Origin: JBMFOH01 sp049969715 [NCBI: bacterium]
Lineage (GTDB): Bacteria > DUMJ01
DNA length: 25,675 nucleotides
Assembly (NCBI GenBank): GCA_049969715.1
Contig: JBMFOH010000003.1
Span: 1-25,675, forward strand
Reading direction: 5' to 3'
This document shows positions 1 through 7,170 of this stretch, one piece after another. Position 1 is the first letter of the stretch; every line of letters starts with the position of its first letter. The notes below the pieces were generated by a model, which had not been told where the DNA came from, did no database searches, and worked only from the letters and a program-made list of their open reading frames with translations. The position numbers and the translations under genes were made by a program.

Positions 1-81
1 TGAGTAATACTTTAGCATAAGGGGGGAGGTTCTTAAAATTCCATCAATCAGTTTTGCAACAGTTACAGGACCCCAAAACTA

Positions 82-109
82 TTGACAGAGATAAAATTTT
101 CACTATAAT
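82..109 (+). promoter_or_regulatory. Promoter of the glutamate synthase operon
   Basis: TTGACA at 82-87 and TATAAT at 104-109 are separated by 16 bp. Both hexamers match the sigma70/sigmaA consensus exactly. The predicted start is near 116, which gives a leader of about 140 nt before the first gene. Confidence 0.8.
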
Positions 110-130
110 TATCTTTACAACTCATTTATA

Positions 131-181
131 CCCAAGGCAATGGTGCCTGGGGATCAAGTAGAAGCGATGGTTGCTTCTGCC
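131..181 (+). promoter_or_regulatory. Twin stem-loop leader, candidate ANTAR antitermination target
   Basis: Two hairpins stand 5 nt apart in the leader. Hairpin 1 (131-152) pairs CCC-A-AGGC with GCCT-GGGG, with one A/G mismatch, and closes on the hexaloop AATGGT: A at loop position 1, G at position 4. Hairpin 2 (158-180) has an 8-bp stem (GTAGAAGC with GCTTCTGC, one T-G pair) and a 7-nt loop GATGGTT. Read with G166 bulged, the loop is ATGGTT, again A1/G4. ANTAR proteins such as AmiR, NasR and EutV are known to bind paired hexaloop hairpins of this kind. The 3' arm of hairpin 2 (173-181) can also pair with GGTGGAGC at 211-218, so a competing fold exists, but no clean terminator T-run follows. 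That it is a target is inference, strengthened by the ANTAR gene in the same operon. Confidence 0.6.
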
Positions 182-255
182 AAAGTCGGTATATTATGTA
201 TTCCAATGAAGGTGGAGCATATCTGAACAATCTTTATACCTCAAGGAGGCAATAA

Positions 256-1371
256 ATGAAAGATATAAATCTTAAGTATATAGAAGGAGAGATTAGAATT
301 CCCTCGGCTTGTGGACTCTTAGGTTATATAAACAGAAAGGGGGAATTAACCTCTGGCTCTCATATAGTAAGCGCAATGAGTGTGATGAGAGAAAGAGGGA
401 ATGGACTGGGGGCAGGCTTTGCAGGTTATGGAATCTATCCTGATAAAGAGGACTACTATGCGCTCCATTTGTTTTTTGAGGACGATAAAGCCAAAGAAGA
501 GACCTCTTCTCTTTTCTATAGGTATCTAGATGTAGTTCAAGAAGAAAGGATACCTACAAGAAAGATAAGGGAAATAAAGGATCCCCCTATAATATGGAGA
601 TACTTTGCCAAACCTAAAGAGGTGTATTTAGAGGAATCTGATCTTACTGAAGATGACTTTATAGTAGACCTTATTATGAAGGTTAATACCAAGATTAGAG
701 GGGCGTATGTCTTTTCTAGCGGGAAAAATATGGGTGTATTTAAGGGTGTAGGATATCCAGAAGAGATAGGAGATTTCTATAAACTTGAGGAGTATTATGG
801 TTATACTTGGATAGCACATTCTAGATTTCCTACCAATACCCCAGGATGGTGGGGAGGAGCCCATCCTTTCTCTCTACTAGACTGGACAGTAGTCCATAAT
901 GGAGAGATATCATCATATGGAACAAATGTAAGATACGTAGAGATGTTTGGCTATAAATGTACACTTATGACTGATACTGAGGTTATAGCATACCTCATAG
1001 ATCTACTTATAAGGCGTCATAAGCTACCATTGGACATAGCTATCAAGACATTTGTCCCACCTTTTTATACTATTATTGATAGGATGGAAGAAGAGGAGAA
1101 AAGAAAAATGAAGGCTATAAGATCAGTGTATCAGGGTTGTCTTTTAAATGGTCCATTTGCTATTATTGTCGGATTTAAAGATGGAATAATTGCCTTGAAT
1201 GATAGGATAAAGCTTAGACCATTAGTAGCAGGGGAGAATGATGACTTTGTATATGTAGCCTCTGAAGAAGCTGCGATAAGAGAATTATCTCCCAAACTCA
1301 ATAGGGTATGGATGCCTAGAGGAGGAGAGGCAGTTATATCTATTTTAGAAGAAAAGGGTGTATTAATATGA
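256..1371 (+). CDS. Glutamate synthase, glutamine amidotransferase subunit (split GltB N-domain)
   Basis: This 371-residue protein is the class-II (Ntn-type) glutaminase part of glutamate synthase made as a separate polypeptide. It should release ammonia from glutamine and pass it to the FMN subunit encoded next. The likely nucleophile is Cys19 in the segment IPSACGLLGYIN; the 18 residues before it would be removed as a propeptide, as is usual in this class. Further family segments are the HSRFPTNTPGWWGGAHPF region and the HNGEISS motif, which bind glutamine. The ATG at 256 follows AAGGAGG (243-249). It overlaps the next gene by 4 nt (ATGA), so translation is probably coupled. Split glutamate synthases of this layout are known in archaea, Thermotogales and some clostridia. 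The role is confident; the exact processing site is inferred. Confidence 0.9.
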   Translation: MKDINLKYIEGEIRIPSACGLLGYINRKGELTSGSHIVSAMSVMRERGNGLGAGFAGYGIYPDKEDYYALHLFFEDDKAKEETSSLFYRYLDVVQEERIPTRKIREIKDPPIIWRYFAKPKEVYLEESDLTEDDFIVDLIMKVNTKIRGAYVFSSGKNMGVFKGVGYPEEIGDFYKLEEYYGYTWIAHSRFPTNTPGWWGGAHPFSLLDWTVVHNGEISSYGTNVRYVEMFGYKCTLMTDTEVIAYLIDLLIRRHKLPLDIAIKTFVPPFYTIIDRMEEEEKRKMKAIRSVYQGCLLNGPFAIIVGFKDGIIALNDRIKLRPLVAGENDDFVYVASEEAAIRELSPKLNRVWMPRGGEAVISILEEKGVLI

Positions 1372-2876
1372 AGACTTTATATGAATCAGATTTTCTTGTA
1401 ATAAGAGATGAAACCAAATGTATACGATGTAAAGTATGTGTAAGACAGTGTGCAAATGAAGTACATCAATACAATGAAGAAGAGGATAGGGTTGTTGCAA
1501 ATAACTCTAAATGTGTAGGATGTCATAGATGTGTTGCTCTGTGTCCTACAAAGGCTATTACTATTATTAAAAATCCATTAGACTTTAGAGAAAATTACCA
1601 ATGGACGGAAAGAGCAATTAAGGATATATATAAACAGTCTGAGACAGGAGGGATCCTTCTCACTGGGATGGGAAATGACAAAGTCTATCCTATATATTGG
1701 GATAGACTTTTAATAAACGCAAGTCAAGTAACGAATCCTTCTATAGATCCTTTGAGAGAACCAATGGAGCTTAAGACATTCATTGGGAGAAAGCCAGAAA
1801 GATTAGAGTTCGATATCTATGGAAACCTACTAACAGAAATGCCTCCTCAATTAGAACTAGAGATACCTATAATGTTTTCTGCGATGTCTTTTGGCTCTAT
1901 AAGTATCAATGCATGCGAGTCGCTCGCTAGGGCAAGTGTAGATGTTGGTACATTCTGGAACACTGGCGAGGGAGGCCTCCATAGAAAGCTCTATCCTTAC
2001 AGGGACCATGCTATTGTCCAATGTGCGTCAGGTAGATTTGGAGTTGATGTAGACTATCTAAATGCAGGAACTGCTATCGAGATAAAGATTGGACAAGGAG
2101 CAAAACCAGGAATAGGGGGGCATCTTCCTGGTGAAAAGGTTGGAGAAGAGGTATCTAAAACAAGGATGATTCCTCTAGCAACAGACGCCATCTCCCCTGC
2201 CCCCCATCACGATATATATTCAATAGAAGATTTAAGACAATTGATATATGCATTAAAAGAGGCAGTAAATTATAAAAAACCAGTTGGGGTAAAGATAGCT
2301 GCCGTACATAATGTCTCTGCCATAGCATCAGGTATAGCTAGAGCGGGTGCAGATTTTATAGCAATAGACGGATTCAGAGGAGGAACAGGGGCTGCTCCTA
2401 CCAGGATAAGGGATAATGTTGGTATTCCTATAGAATTAGCCTTAGCTTCAGTTGACACCCGATTAAGAGAGGAAGGCTTAAGGAATCAGGTTTCTATAAT
2501 AGCAGCTGGTTCTATCAGAAATAGTGCAGATGTAATCAAAGCTATAGCGCTAGGAGCAGATGCAGTATATATAGCTACAGCTGCCTTAGTAGCCTTAGGG
2601 TGTCATCTCTGTCAAAACTGTCACACGGGTAGGTGTAACTGGGGGATAGCTACTCAAGACCCTTATCTAGCAAAGAGGTTAAATCCAGATATTGGAGCTA
2701 GAAGAGCCATTAATCTATTAAGAGCATGGGAACATGAGATAAAGGAGATGCTAGGAGGGATGGGAATAAACGCATTAGAAAGCCTAAGAGGTAATAGGCT
2801 CATGCTGAGAGGTGTGGGATTAAATGAGAAAGAATTAGAAATCCTAGGAGTGAAACATGCAGGGGAGGGAATTTAG
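1368..2876 (+). CDS. gltB: Glutamate synthase FMN-binding synthase subunit with N-terminal ferredoxin domain
   Basis: This 502-residue catalytic subunit condenses ammonia with 2-oxoglutarate and reduces the product to glutamate on FMN. Residues 1-70 are a two-cluster ferredoxin with Cys18/21/24/28 and Cys49/52/55/59. The TIM-barrel synthase domain follows (about 90-490), with family segments such as SFGSISINA, the GEGGL turn, and PHHDIYSIEDL. Near residues 411-425 the run CHLCQNCHTGRC supplies the 3Fe-4S cluster ligands. The N-terminal ferredoxin domain marks the archaeal-type enzyme rather than the long proteobacterial GltB. The start overlaps the upstream stop by 4 nt, and the stop directly abuts the next ATG. 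Electrons probably arrive through the ferredoxin and flavoprotein encoded downstream rather than through a classical GltD; that route is inferred. Confidence 0.93.
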   Translation: MKTLYESDFLVIRDETKCIRCKVCVRQCANEVHQYNEEEDRVVANNSKCVGCHRCVALCPTKAITIIKNPLDFRENYQWTERAIKDIYKQSETGGILLTGMGNDKVYPIYWDRLLINASQVTNPSIDPLREPMELKTFIGRKPERLEFDIYGNLLTEMPPQLELEIPIMFSAMSFGSISINACESLARASVDVGTFWNTGEGGLHRKLYPYRDHAIVQCASGRFGVDVDYLNAGTAIEIKIGQGAKPGIGGHLPGEKVGEEVSKTRMIPLATDAISPAPHHDIYSIEDLRQLIYALKEAVNYKKPVGVKIAAVHNVSAIASGIARAGADFIAIDGFRGGTGAAPTRIRDNVGIPIELALASVDTRLREEGLRNQVSIIAAGSIRNSADVIKAIALGADAVYIATAALVALGCHLCQNCHTGRCNWGIATQDPYLAKRLNPDIGARRAINLLRAWEHEIKEMLGGMGINALESLRGNRLMLRGVGLNEKELEILGVKHAGEGI

Positions 2877-3347
2877 ATGGAGTTAAAAACAAAAAGAAGA
2901 ATATATCCAAAAGAAGATGTATGCATAGGATGCCATCTCTGCGAGATATACTGTATTTGGGCTCATTCTGGTACTACAGACCTGATTAAAGCCTTCAATA
3001 TGGCAAATAAACCGTCACCTAAGGTTCTTGTAGAAGAGAAAGAAGACTACTATATAACCTTTGCATTGCAGTGTCGTCACTGTGATGACCCATTATGTAC
3101 TAAAGCCTGTATCACATCTGCTCTACATAGGGACGAAGAAACTGGATATATCATATTGGATGAGGAGAAATGCGTAGGATGTTGGTCATGCATCTTAGTC
3201 TGTCCATATGGAGCAATTATAAGAGACAAAGATAAGAGTATTGCTTCTAAATGTGATCTATGCATAGAGAACGGAAATCCGATTTGTGTAGAGAATTGTC
3301 CCAATGAAGCTTTAGAGCTGAGAGAGCTGGAGGAGGAACTAAAGTGA
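2877..3347 (+). CDS. Four-cluster ferredoxin-like electron carrier of the glutamate synthase complex
   Basis: The 156-residue protein has sixteen cysteines in four groups: Cys16/19/22/26, Cys66/69/74/78, Cys99/102/105/109 and Cys126/129/137/141. This is the pattern of the HycB/DmsB/CooF family, which usually carries four [4Fe-4S] clusters. There is no signal peptide, so it should be cytoplasmic. It lies between the FMN synthase gene (start codon directly after that stop) and the flavoprotein gene (4-nt overlap). It therefore most likely passes electrons from the flavoprotein to the synthase. The family is clear; the partner assignment rests on gene order. Confidence 0.87.
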   Translation: MELKTKRRIYPKEDVCIGCHLCEIYCIWAHSGTTDLIKAFNMANKPSPKVLVEEKEDYYITFALQCRHCDDPLCTKACITSALHRDEETGYIILDEEKCVGCWSCILVCPYGAIIRDKDKSIASKCDLCIENGNPICVENCPNEALELRELEEELK

Positions 3348-4591
3348 GATATGTAATTATTGGAAATTCAGTAGCTTCTGCAGGATGTATAGAGGGTATA
3401 AGGATGGTGGATCTTGAAAGTGAGATAGTGGTGCTTTCTGATGAGCCCTACCATATGTATTCTAGGCCTTTGATCTCATATTGGCTATCAAAAAAGGTAA
3501 CAGATGTATACTATCGACCTATAGATTATTATGAAAAATATAGAATAATTCCTCTCCTTGGAAAAAAGGTAATAAGAGTAGATTTTGAAAATAAAACTAT
3601 AGCGTTAGCAGCTGGTGAGAAGATAAACTATGATAAGCTACTTATAGCAACTGGTGGGAAACCTTTTATTCCCACTATTCCAGGGACTAATAAGAAGAAT
3701 GTCTTTACCTTTGTAAGGTTTGATGATGTTAAAGAGATAGATAGGGTAATATCTGTTGGCGCTAATGTGATAGTAGTTGGTGCAGGATTAAGTGGACTAA
3801 AGGCGGTAGAGGCTTTATTAATAAGAAACTGCAATGTTATAGTGGTAGAGCTAGCAGGAAGGATCCTAGGATCTATCCTAGACGAAGAAGGGGCAAAGAT
3901 AGTTCAGGACATATTAGAAGAAAGAGGTGTAAGATTCTTGTTGGAGAATTCTGTAACTGAAATTCTTGGAGAAGAAACAGTAAAAGGAGTAAGGCTAAAA
4001 TCTTCAGATATAATTCCAACAGATATACTCATCTTTGCTATAGGTGTGGTACCTAATATAGATATCTTTAAAGATACCCCCTTAAAGATAAATCGAGGTA
4101 TCTTGGTAAATGAAAAGATGGAAACAAACATACCAGATGTATACGCTGCAGGTGATGTAGTGGAAGCCTTAGATGTTATAGCTGGAGGTATTCGGGTAAT
4201 TCCTATATTTCCAAACGCCTATATACAGGGTGAAGTAGCAGGTCTTAACATGGCAGGAAAGGAAGCTATATATAAGGGAGGATTTCCAATGAACTCTATA
4301 GGCTTTTTTGATACCCATATTATGTCTGCTGGATTGGTGAACCCCTCTCAAGAGATGGAAGTTTTAAAGAGGTTTGAGCCTAATAAAAAGATATATAGAA
4401 AGATATATCTTAAGGATGGAAGGATCCTTGGATTTATGTTCATAAATTCTATAGATAGAACTGGGATGATAGTAGACCTTATGAAAAACGGTATAGATGT
4501 TTCTAATTTTAAAGACCGTTTATTATCAGATAATTTTGGATTTTTAGACCTACCGAAAGAATTTAGAAGGGAGAGAATCCTAGGGGTTTAG
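3344..4591 (+). CDS. FAD/NAD(P)H-dependent oxidoreductase, electron input of split glutamate synthase
   Basis: A 415-residue pyridine nucleotide-disulfide oxidoreductase fold. The N-terminal FAD-binding strand is present as IIGNSVASAG, slightly off the strict GxGxxG. The NAD(P)H-binding GAGLSG is near residues 147-152, followed by an acidic residue at the end of the next strand (VVVELAGRI), which favours NADH over NADPH. The second FAD motif, VYAAGDVVE, lies near residue 270. It resembles NADH oxidase and rubredoxin reductase flavoproteins, without the redox-active CxxxxC of disulfide reductases. The start is GTG at 3344, overlapping the ferredoxin stop by 4 nt (GTGA). Its position suggests that it takes over the GltD role, oxidising NADH and feeding the four-cluster ferredoxin. 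That role is inferred from context. Confidence 0.87.
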   Translation: MRYVIIGNSVASAGCIEGIRMVDLESEIVVLSDEPYHMYSRPLISYWLSKKVTDVYYRPIDYYEKYRIIPLLGKKVIRVDFENKTIALAAGEKINYDKLLIATGGKPFIPTIPGTNKKNVFTFVRFDDVKEIDRVISVGANVIVVGAGLSGLKAVEALLIRNCNVIVVELAGRILGSILDEEGAKIVQDILEERGVRFLLENSVTEILGEETVKGVRLKSSDIIPTDILIFAIGVVPNIDIFKDTPLKINRGILVNEKMETNIPDVYAAGDVVEALDVIAGGIRVIPIFPNAYIQGEVAGLNMAGKEAIYKGGFPMNSIGFFDTHIMSAGLVNPSQEMEVLKRFEPNKKIYRKIYLKDGRILGFMFINSIDRTGMIVDLMKNGIDVSNFKDRLLSDNFGFLDLPKEFRRERILGV

Positions 4592-4593
4592 TT

Positions 4594-5349
4594 ATGGAAA
4601 AGGAAGGAAAATTAAAGATTATATCAGCTAAGGGGGTACCCTATAGGCTTCTCAATGAGAGGATAAGAGAGGCACTAGAGGAAGGATATCAAGAAGTTAG
4701 GGTTCTAGGAGTAAATGGACAACGCTATATAGGGGATGGGCTTACCTTTCCAGAGAGAGTTTTAGAGGTACATGGAACTGCAGGGAATGACTTGGCGGTA
4801 TTTGCAAATGGCATTACGATAAAGCTTTTTGGGAATGCCCAGGATGGCGTGGCCAATACTATGAACGATGGAGAGGTAATAATATATGGTAGCGTTGGAG
4901 ACCTTATGGGATATGGGATGAGAGGAGGAAGGGTCTTTATAAGAGATTCAGTAGGTTATAGGGCTGGGATTCATATGAAAGAATATGAGGATAAGATGCC
5001 TATCCTAGTAATTGGAGGAGGATGTGGTGACTTCTTAGGAGAATATATGGCAGGGGGAAGGATCATTGTTTTAGGCTTAGATAGAGAAGAAGGGGATATA
5101 ATAGGATACTTCTGTGGAACAGGGATGCACGGTGGGGTAATTTATATAAGAGGTATGGTTCCAGAGTATAAACTGGGTAAAGAGGTAAGAATAATGGAGA
5201 TAGACAGGGATGATATAGATTTTCTCCAGAAGCAATTGCTAGACTTTTCAAATCACTTTGGGATAGATCTTGACTCTATTATGAACAAACCTTTTTATAA
5301 ACTTATCCCCTACAACAAACGTCCATATGGTAGACTATACGCCTATTAA
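4594..5349 (+). CDS. Glutamate synthase GXGXG-domain subunit (split GltB C-domain)
   Basis: This 251-residue protein corresponds to the C-terminal right-handed beta-helix of GltB. The repeats place glycines regularly, for example GTAGNDLAVFANG, LFGNAQDG, IYGSVGDLMGYGMRGG and FCGTGMHGG. In full-length GltB this domain is structural and lines the path between the glutaminase and synthase sites. It also resembles the FwdC subunit of formylmethanofuran dehydrogenase, but no other fwd gene is nearby and the neighbouring glt pieces settle the assignment. The ATG is 2 nt after the previous stop, so it is read as part of the same operon. It completes the set of GltB domains (glutaminase, FMN, GXGXG) as three proteins. 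Confidence 0.9.
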   Translation: MEKEGKLKIISAKGVPYRLLNERIREALEEGYQEVRVLGVNGQRYIGDGLTFPERVLEVHGTAGNDLAVFANGITIKLFGNAQDGVANTMNDGEVIIYGSVGDLMGYGMRGGRVFIRDSVGYRAGIHMKEYEDKMPILVIGGGCGDFLGEYMAGGRIIVLGLDREEGDIIGYFCGTGMHGGVIYIRGMVPEYKLGKEVRIMEIDRDDIDFLQKQLLDFSNHFGIDLDSIMNKPFYKLIPYNKRPYGRLYAY

Positions 5350-5380
5350 TATGGTATATTAAGTTAAAGGGAGGGATGCT

Positions 5381-6145
5381 ATGGCAACTATCAAGGAGCT
5401 AAAAAAGATAATAGAAGAGAAAGATAGAGAGTTATCATCTTTGAGACATGAGTTAGAGAAAAAGGATGCAGAGCTAGATAAAATAATAAAGATATCCTCT
5501 TTTGCAGCCTTACAGCCTAGCCCTATTGAAGATATACTCAATCTTATAGTAGCAGTAACTGCCGAGCTTCTAGATACAAAGCTCTGTTCTATAATGCTTG
5601 TGGATGAGGAAAAAAAAGAATTCATAATTAAAGCCACACAAAGCCTAGATGAAGAGTATAAAAATAAGCCTAATCTAAAATTGAATCAAGGGATAACTGG
5701 CTTAGTAGTAGAAGAAGGGCGTCCTATTATAGTATCTGATGTCAGAGAAGATTCTAGGTTTGTATATAGAGACATTGCCAAGAGACTTGGGTTGGTGTCT
5801 ATGCTTGCAGTTCCAATGTGCTTTAGAGAAAGGATAGTAGGGGTTGTGAATGTCTATACCTCAGAAAGGCATAATTTTACTAAAGAAGAGGTAGGTATTG
5901 TGCAAGCCCTGGCAAATTATGCTGCCATAGTGATTGGAAGTAGTCAGCTTAGAGAAGAAGTCAATAGACTTAGAGATTCTCTAGAAACAAGGAAGATAGT
6001 AGATAGAGCCAAAGGGATTTTGATGAAACATAAGGGAATGAGCGAGGAAGAAGCATATAGATTTATCCAAAAGAAGAGTATGGATACAGGAAAGTCTATG
6101 AAGGAAATTGCCTCTGCTATATGCCTTCTTTCCGAGATAGGATAA
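5381..6145 (+). CDS. GAF-ANTAR transcription antitermination regulator
   Basis: The 254-residue protein has three parts. Residues 1-35 are a charged heptad coiled coil (ELKKIIEEKDRELSSL), probably for dimerisation. About 45-190 form a GAF sensor domain (for example LKLNQGITGLVVEEGRPIIV and AVPMCFRERIVGVVNVYTSE). About 200-250 form an ANTAR domain with the typical RAKGILM, GMSEEEAYRFIQ and KSMKEIA segments. ANTAR domains bind twin-hairpin RNA and prevent transcription termination. Here the sensor is GAF, not a phosphorylated receiver as in AmiR, NasT or EutV, so a small ligand is the likely signal; which one is unknown. ATG 5381 follows AGGGAGG, 31 nt after the last glt gene with no terminator between, so it belongs to the glt operon. 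The glt and glnA leaders are its obvious candidate targets. Confidence 0.9.
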   Translation: MATIKELKKIIEEKDRELSSLRHELEKKDAELDKIIKISSFAALQPSPIEDILNLIVAVTAELLDTKLCSIMLVDEEKKEFIIKATQSLDEEYKNKPNLKLNQGITGLVVEEGRPIIVSDVREDSRFVYRDIAKRLGLVSMLAVPMCFRERIVGVVNVYTSERHNFTKEEVGIVQALANYAAIVIGSSQLREEVNRLRDSLETRKIVDRAKGILMKHKGMSEEEAYRFIQKKSMDTGKSMKEIASAICLLSEIG

Positions 6146-6273
6146 TCAAAGATTAGAAATCACCCGATGTAAAAAGGGTATTCCCCCCATCAATAAATAC
6201 TTTTCTGTATCAATATGGTCTAGATTTTTGTAGGAAGTTCGTAAAACTTCTCTTACCGTTTAGGTTATACCTA

Positions 6274-6302
6274 TTGACAATTATTCAATTTAGTGATAAT
6301 AA
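6274..6302 (+). promoter_or_regulatory. Promoter of the HU-like gene
   Basis: TTGACA at 6274-6279 and TAATAA at 6297-6302 are spaced by 17 bp. The predicted start is near 6309. The stretch 6146-6273 upstream holds only a short hairpin (6234-6250, GAAGTT with AACTTC) and a weak GGG-TATT-CCC pairing after the ANTAR stop, neither convincing as a terminator. Confidence 0.72.
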
Positions 6303-6338
6303 GGAATAGTAAGCCTATATGAAAGGGGGTGAATAAGA

Positions 6339-6611
6339 GTGACAAAAGTAGATCTAGTAGATGCAGTAGCAGAAAAAGTTGGACAAACAAAGAAACTTAC
6401 AGCTCAAATAATAGACCAGACCCTTTCTTCTATTATTGAAGCCTTAGGGGAGGGGGAAAAGGTCCAGCTTATCGGATTTGGCAGTTTCGAGGTAAGAAAG
6501 AGAGCAGCTAGAAAGGGAGTAAATCCAAGGACAAGAAAGCCACTAAATATCCCAGCAAAATCTGTGCCTGTATTTAGAGCTGGAAAAGACCTTAGAGAAG
6601 CAGTAAAGTAA
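6339..6611 (+). CDS. hup: HU/IHF-family DNA-binding protein
   Basis: At 90 residues it has the standard HU length. It starts MTKVDLVDAVAEK, has the central GFGSFEVRKRAARKG segment that begins the DNA-binding beta arms, the signature NPRTRKPLNIPAKSVPVFRAGK, and ends at KDLREAVK. It should bind and bend DNA non-specifically as a dimer and compact the nucleoid. The start is GTG at 6339, preceded by a very strong AAAGGGGGTG ribosome binding site at 6322-6331. It is monocistronic, with its own promoter and a strong terminator. HU versus IHF subunit cannot be settled from sequence, but a single short basic protein with this promoter fits HU best. Confidence 0.95.
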   Translation: MTKVDLVDAVAEKVGQTKKLTAQIIDQTLSSIIEALGEGEKVQLIGFGSFEVRKRAARKGVNPRTRKPLNIPAKSVPVFRAGKDLREAVK

Positions 6612-6620
6612 CAAAATCCC

Positions 6621-6663
6621 AATAGGAGAAGGTAAATATTCTATAATCTTACCTTCTCCTATT
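6621..6663 (+). terminator. Intrinsic terminator after the HU-like gene
   Basis: A perfect 15-bp stem (6621-6635 with 6649-6663, AATAGGAGAAGGTAA and its complement) encloses a 13-nt loop 9 nt after the stop. The T-rich tail is weak (ATATGTT). The right arm runs straight into the promoter of the next gene. Confidence 0.75.
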
Positions 6664-6669
6664 ATATGT

Positions 6670-6682
6670 TATAATAGAGCTA
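6670..6682 (+). promoter_or_regulatory. -10 element placing transcription start on the ATG of the YkuK-like gene
   Basis: TATAAT at 6670-6675 ends 6 nt before the ATG at 6682. The usual distance puts the first transcribed base at or beside that A. No ribosome binding site lies between. The -35 is poor (TCTTAC at 6647-6652, 17 bp away) and falls inside the HU terminator arm. The mRNA is probably leaderless. Confidence 0.55.
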
Positions 6683-7152
6683 TGGAATTCATAAGCCCTA
6701 CTAAAGGTAAACTTATATTTGAAGAGATGTTTAGAGAGATAATCTCCTTTATCCAGGAAGATCCCAAAGAGTTATATCATCTTATAGTGGGGACAGACTC
6801 TTTGCCTGGAGAAGAGGTATGTTTTGTTACTGCAGTAATCATCCATCGGATAGGGTATGGTGGAAGGTACTTTTACAGGAAGATTACAAATAACCATATG
6901 AGGTCCTTAAGACAAAGGATATTCTATGAAGCCACGCTAAGTCTTGAAACAGCAGGACTTATAACATCTGAACTTTCTAAAAATGGAGTCTCTGAACTCC
7001 CTATAGAGATACATATAGACATAGGAACTAAAGGGGAGACAAAACAACTTATAAAGGAGGTGGTCGGCATGATTACCTCTAGTGGGTATGCTGCTAAGAT
7101 AAAGCCTGAATCTTTCGGGGCTAGTAAGGTAGCAGATAAATATTCTAAATGA
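6682..7152 (+). CDS. YkuK-like (DUF458) RNase H-fold protein
   Basis: The 156-residue protein matches the DUF458/YkuK family as I recognise it: the opening FxSPTKG-like segment, LIVGTDSLPGEEVCFVTAVIIHR, a central conserved RRxxxEATLSLE-type helix (here QRIFYEATLSLE), EIHIDIGTKGETKQLIKEV, and the closing KPESFGASKVADKYSK. The acidic positions in GTDS and HIDIG would sit on the RNase H-like fold. The biochemical function of this family is not established, so none is claimed. It appears to head the six-gene operon running to 12784 and, unusually for this window, has no Shine-Dalgarno sequence. The gap to the next gene is 18 nt. Confidence 0.82.
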   Translation: MEFISPTKGKLIFEEMFREIISFIQEDPKELYHLIVGTDSLPGEEVCFVTAVIIHRIGYGGRYFYRKITNNHMRSLRQRIFYEATLSLETAGLITSELSKNGVSELPIEIHIDIGTKGETKQLIKEVVGMITSSGYAAKIKPESFGASKVADKYSK

Positions 7153-7170
7153 TCTAGGAGGTGTAGAAGT

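Noticed and set aside
1-79. A minus-strand frame running off the left edge (reads FWGPVTVAKLIDGILR) and a plus-strand TAA at 16-18 that could end an upstream gene
   Set aside because: The minus frame has a stop directly before its first codon, and its only ATG lies near the edge without a ribosome binding site. The plus-strand tail is only five codons, too short to judge.
6319-6336. Five-codon ATG-to-TAA frame directly before the HU start
   Set aside because: It only contains the ribosome binding site (AAAGGGGGTG) of the HU gene and is most simply a coincidence.
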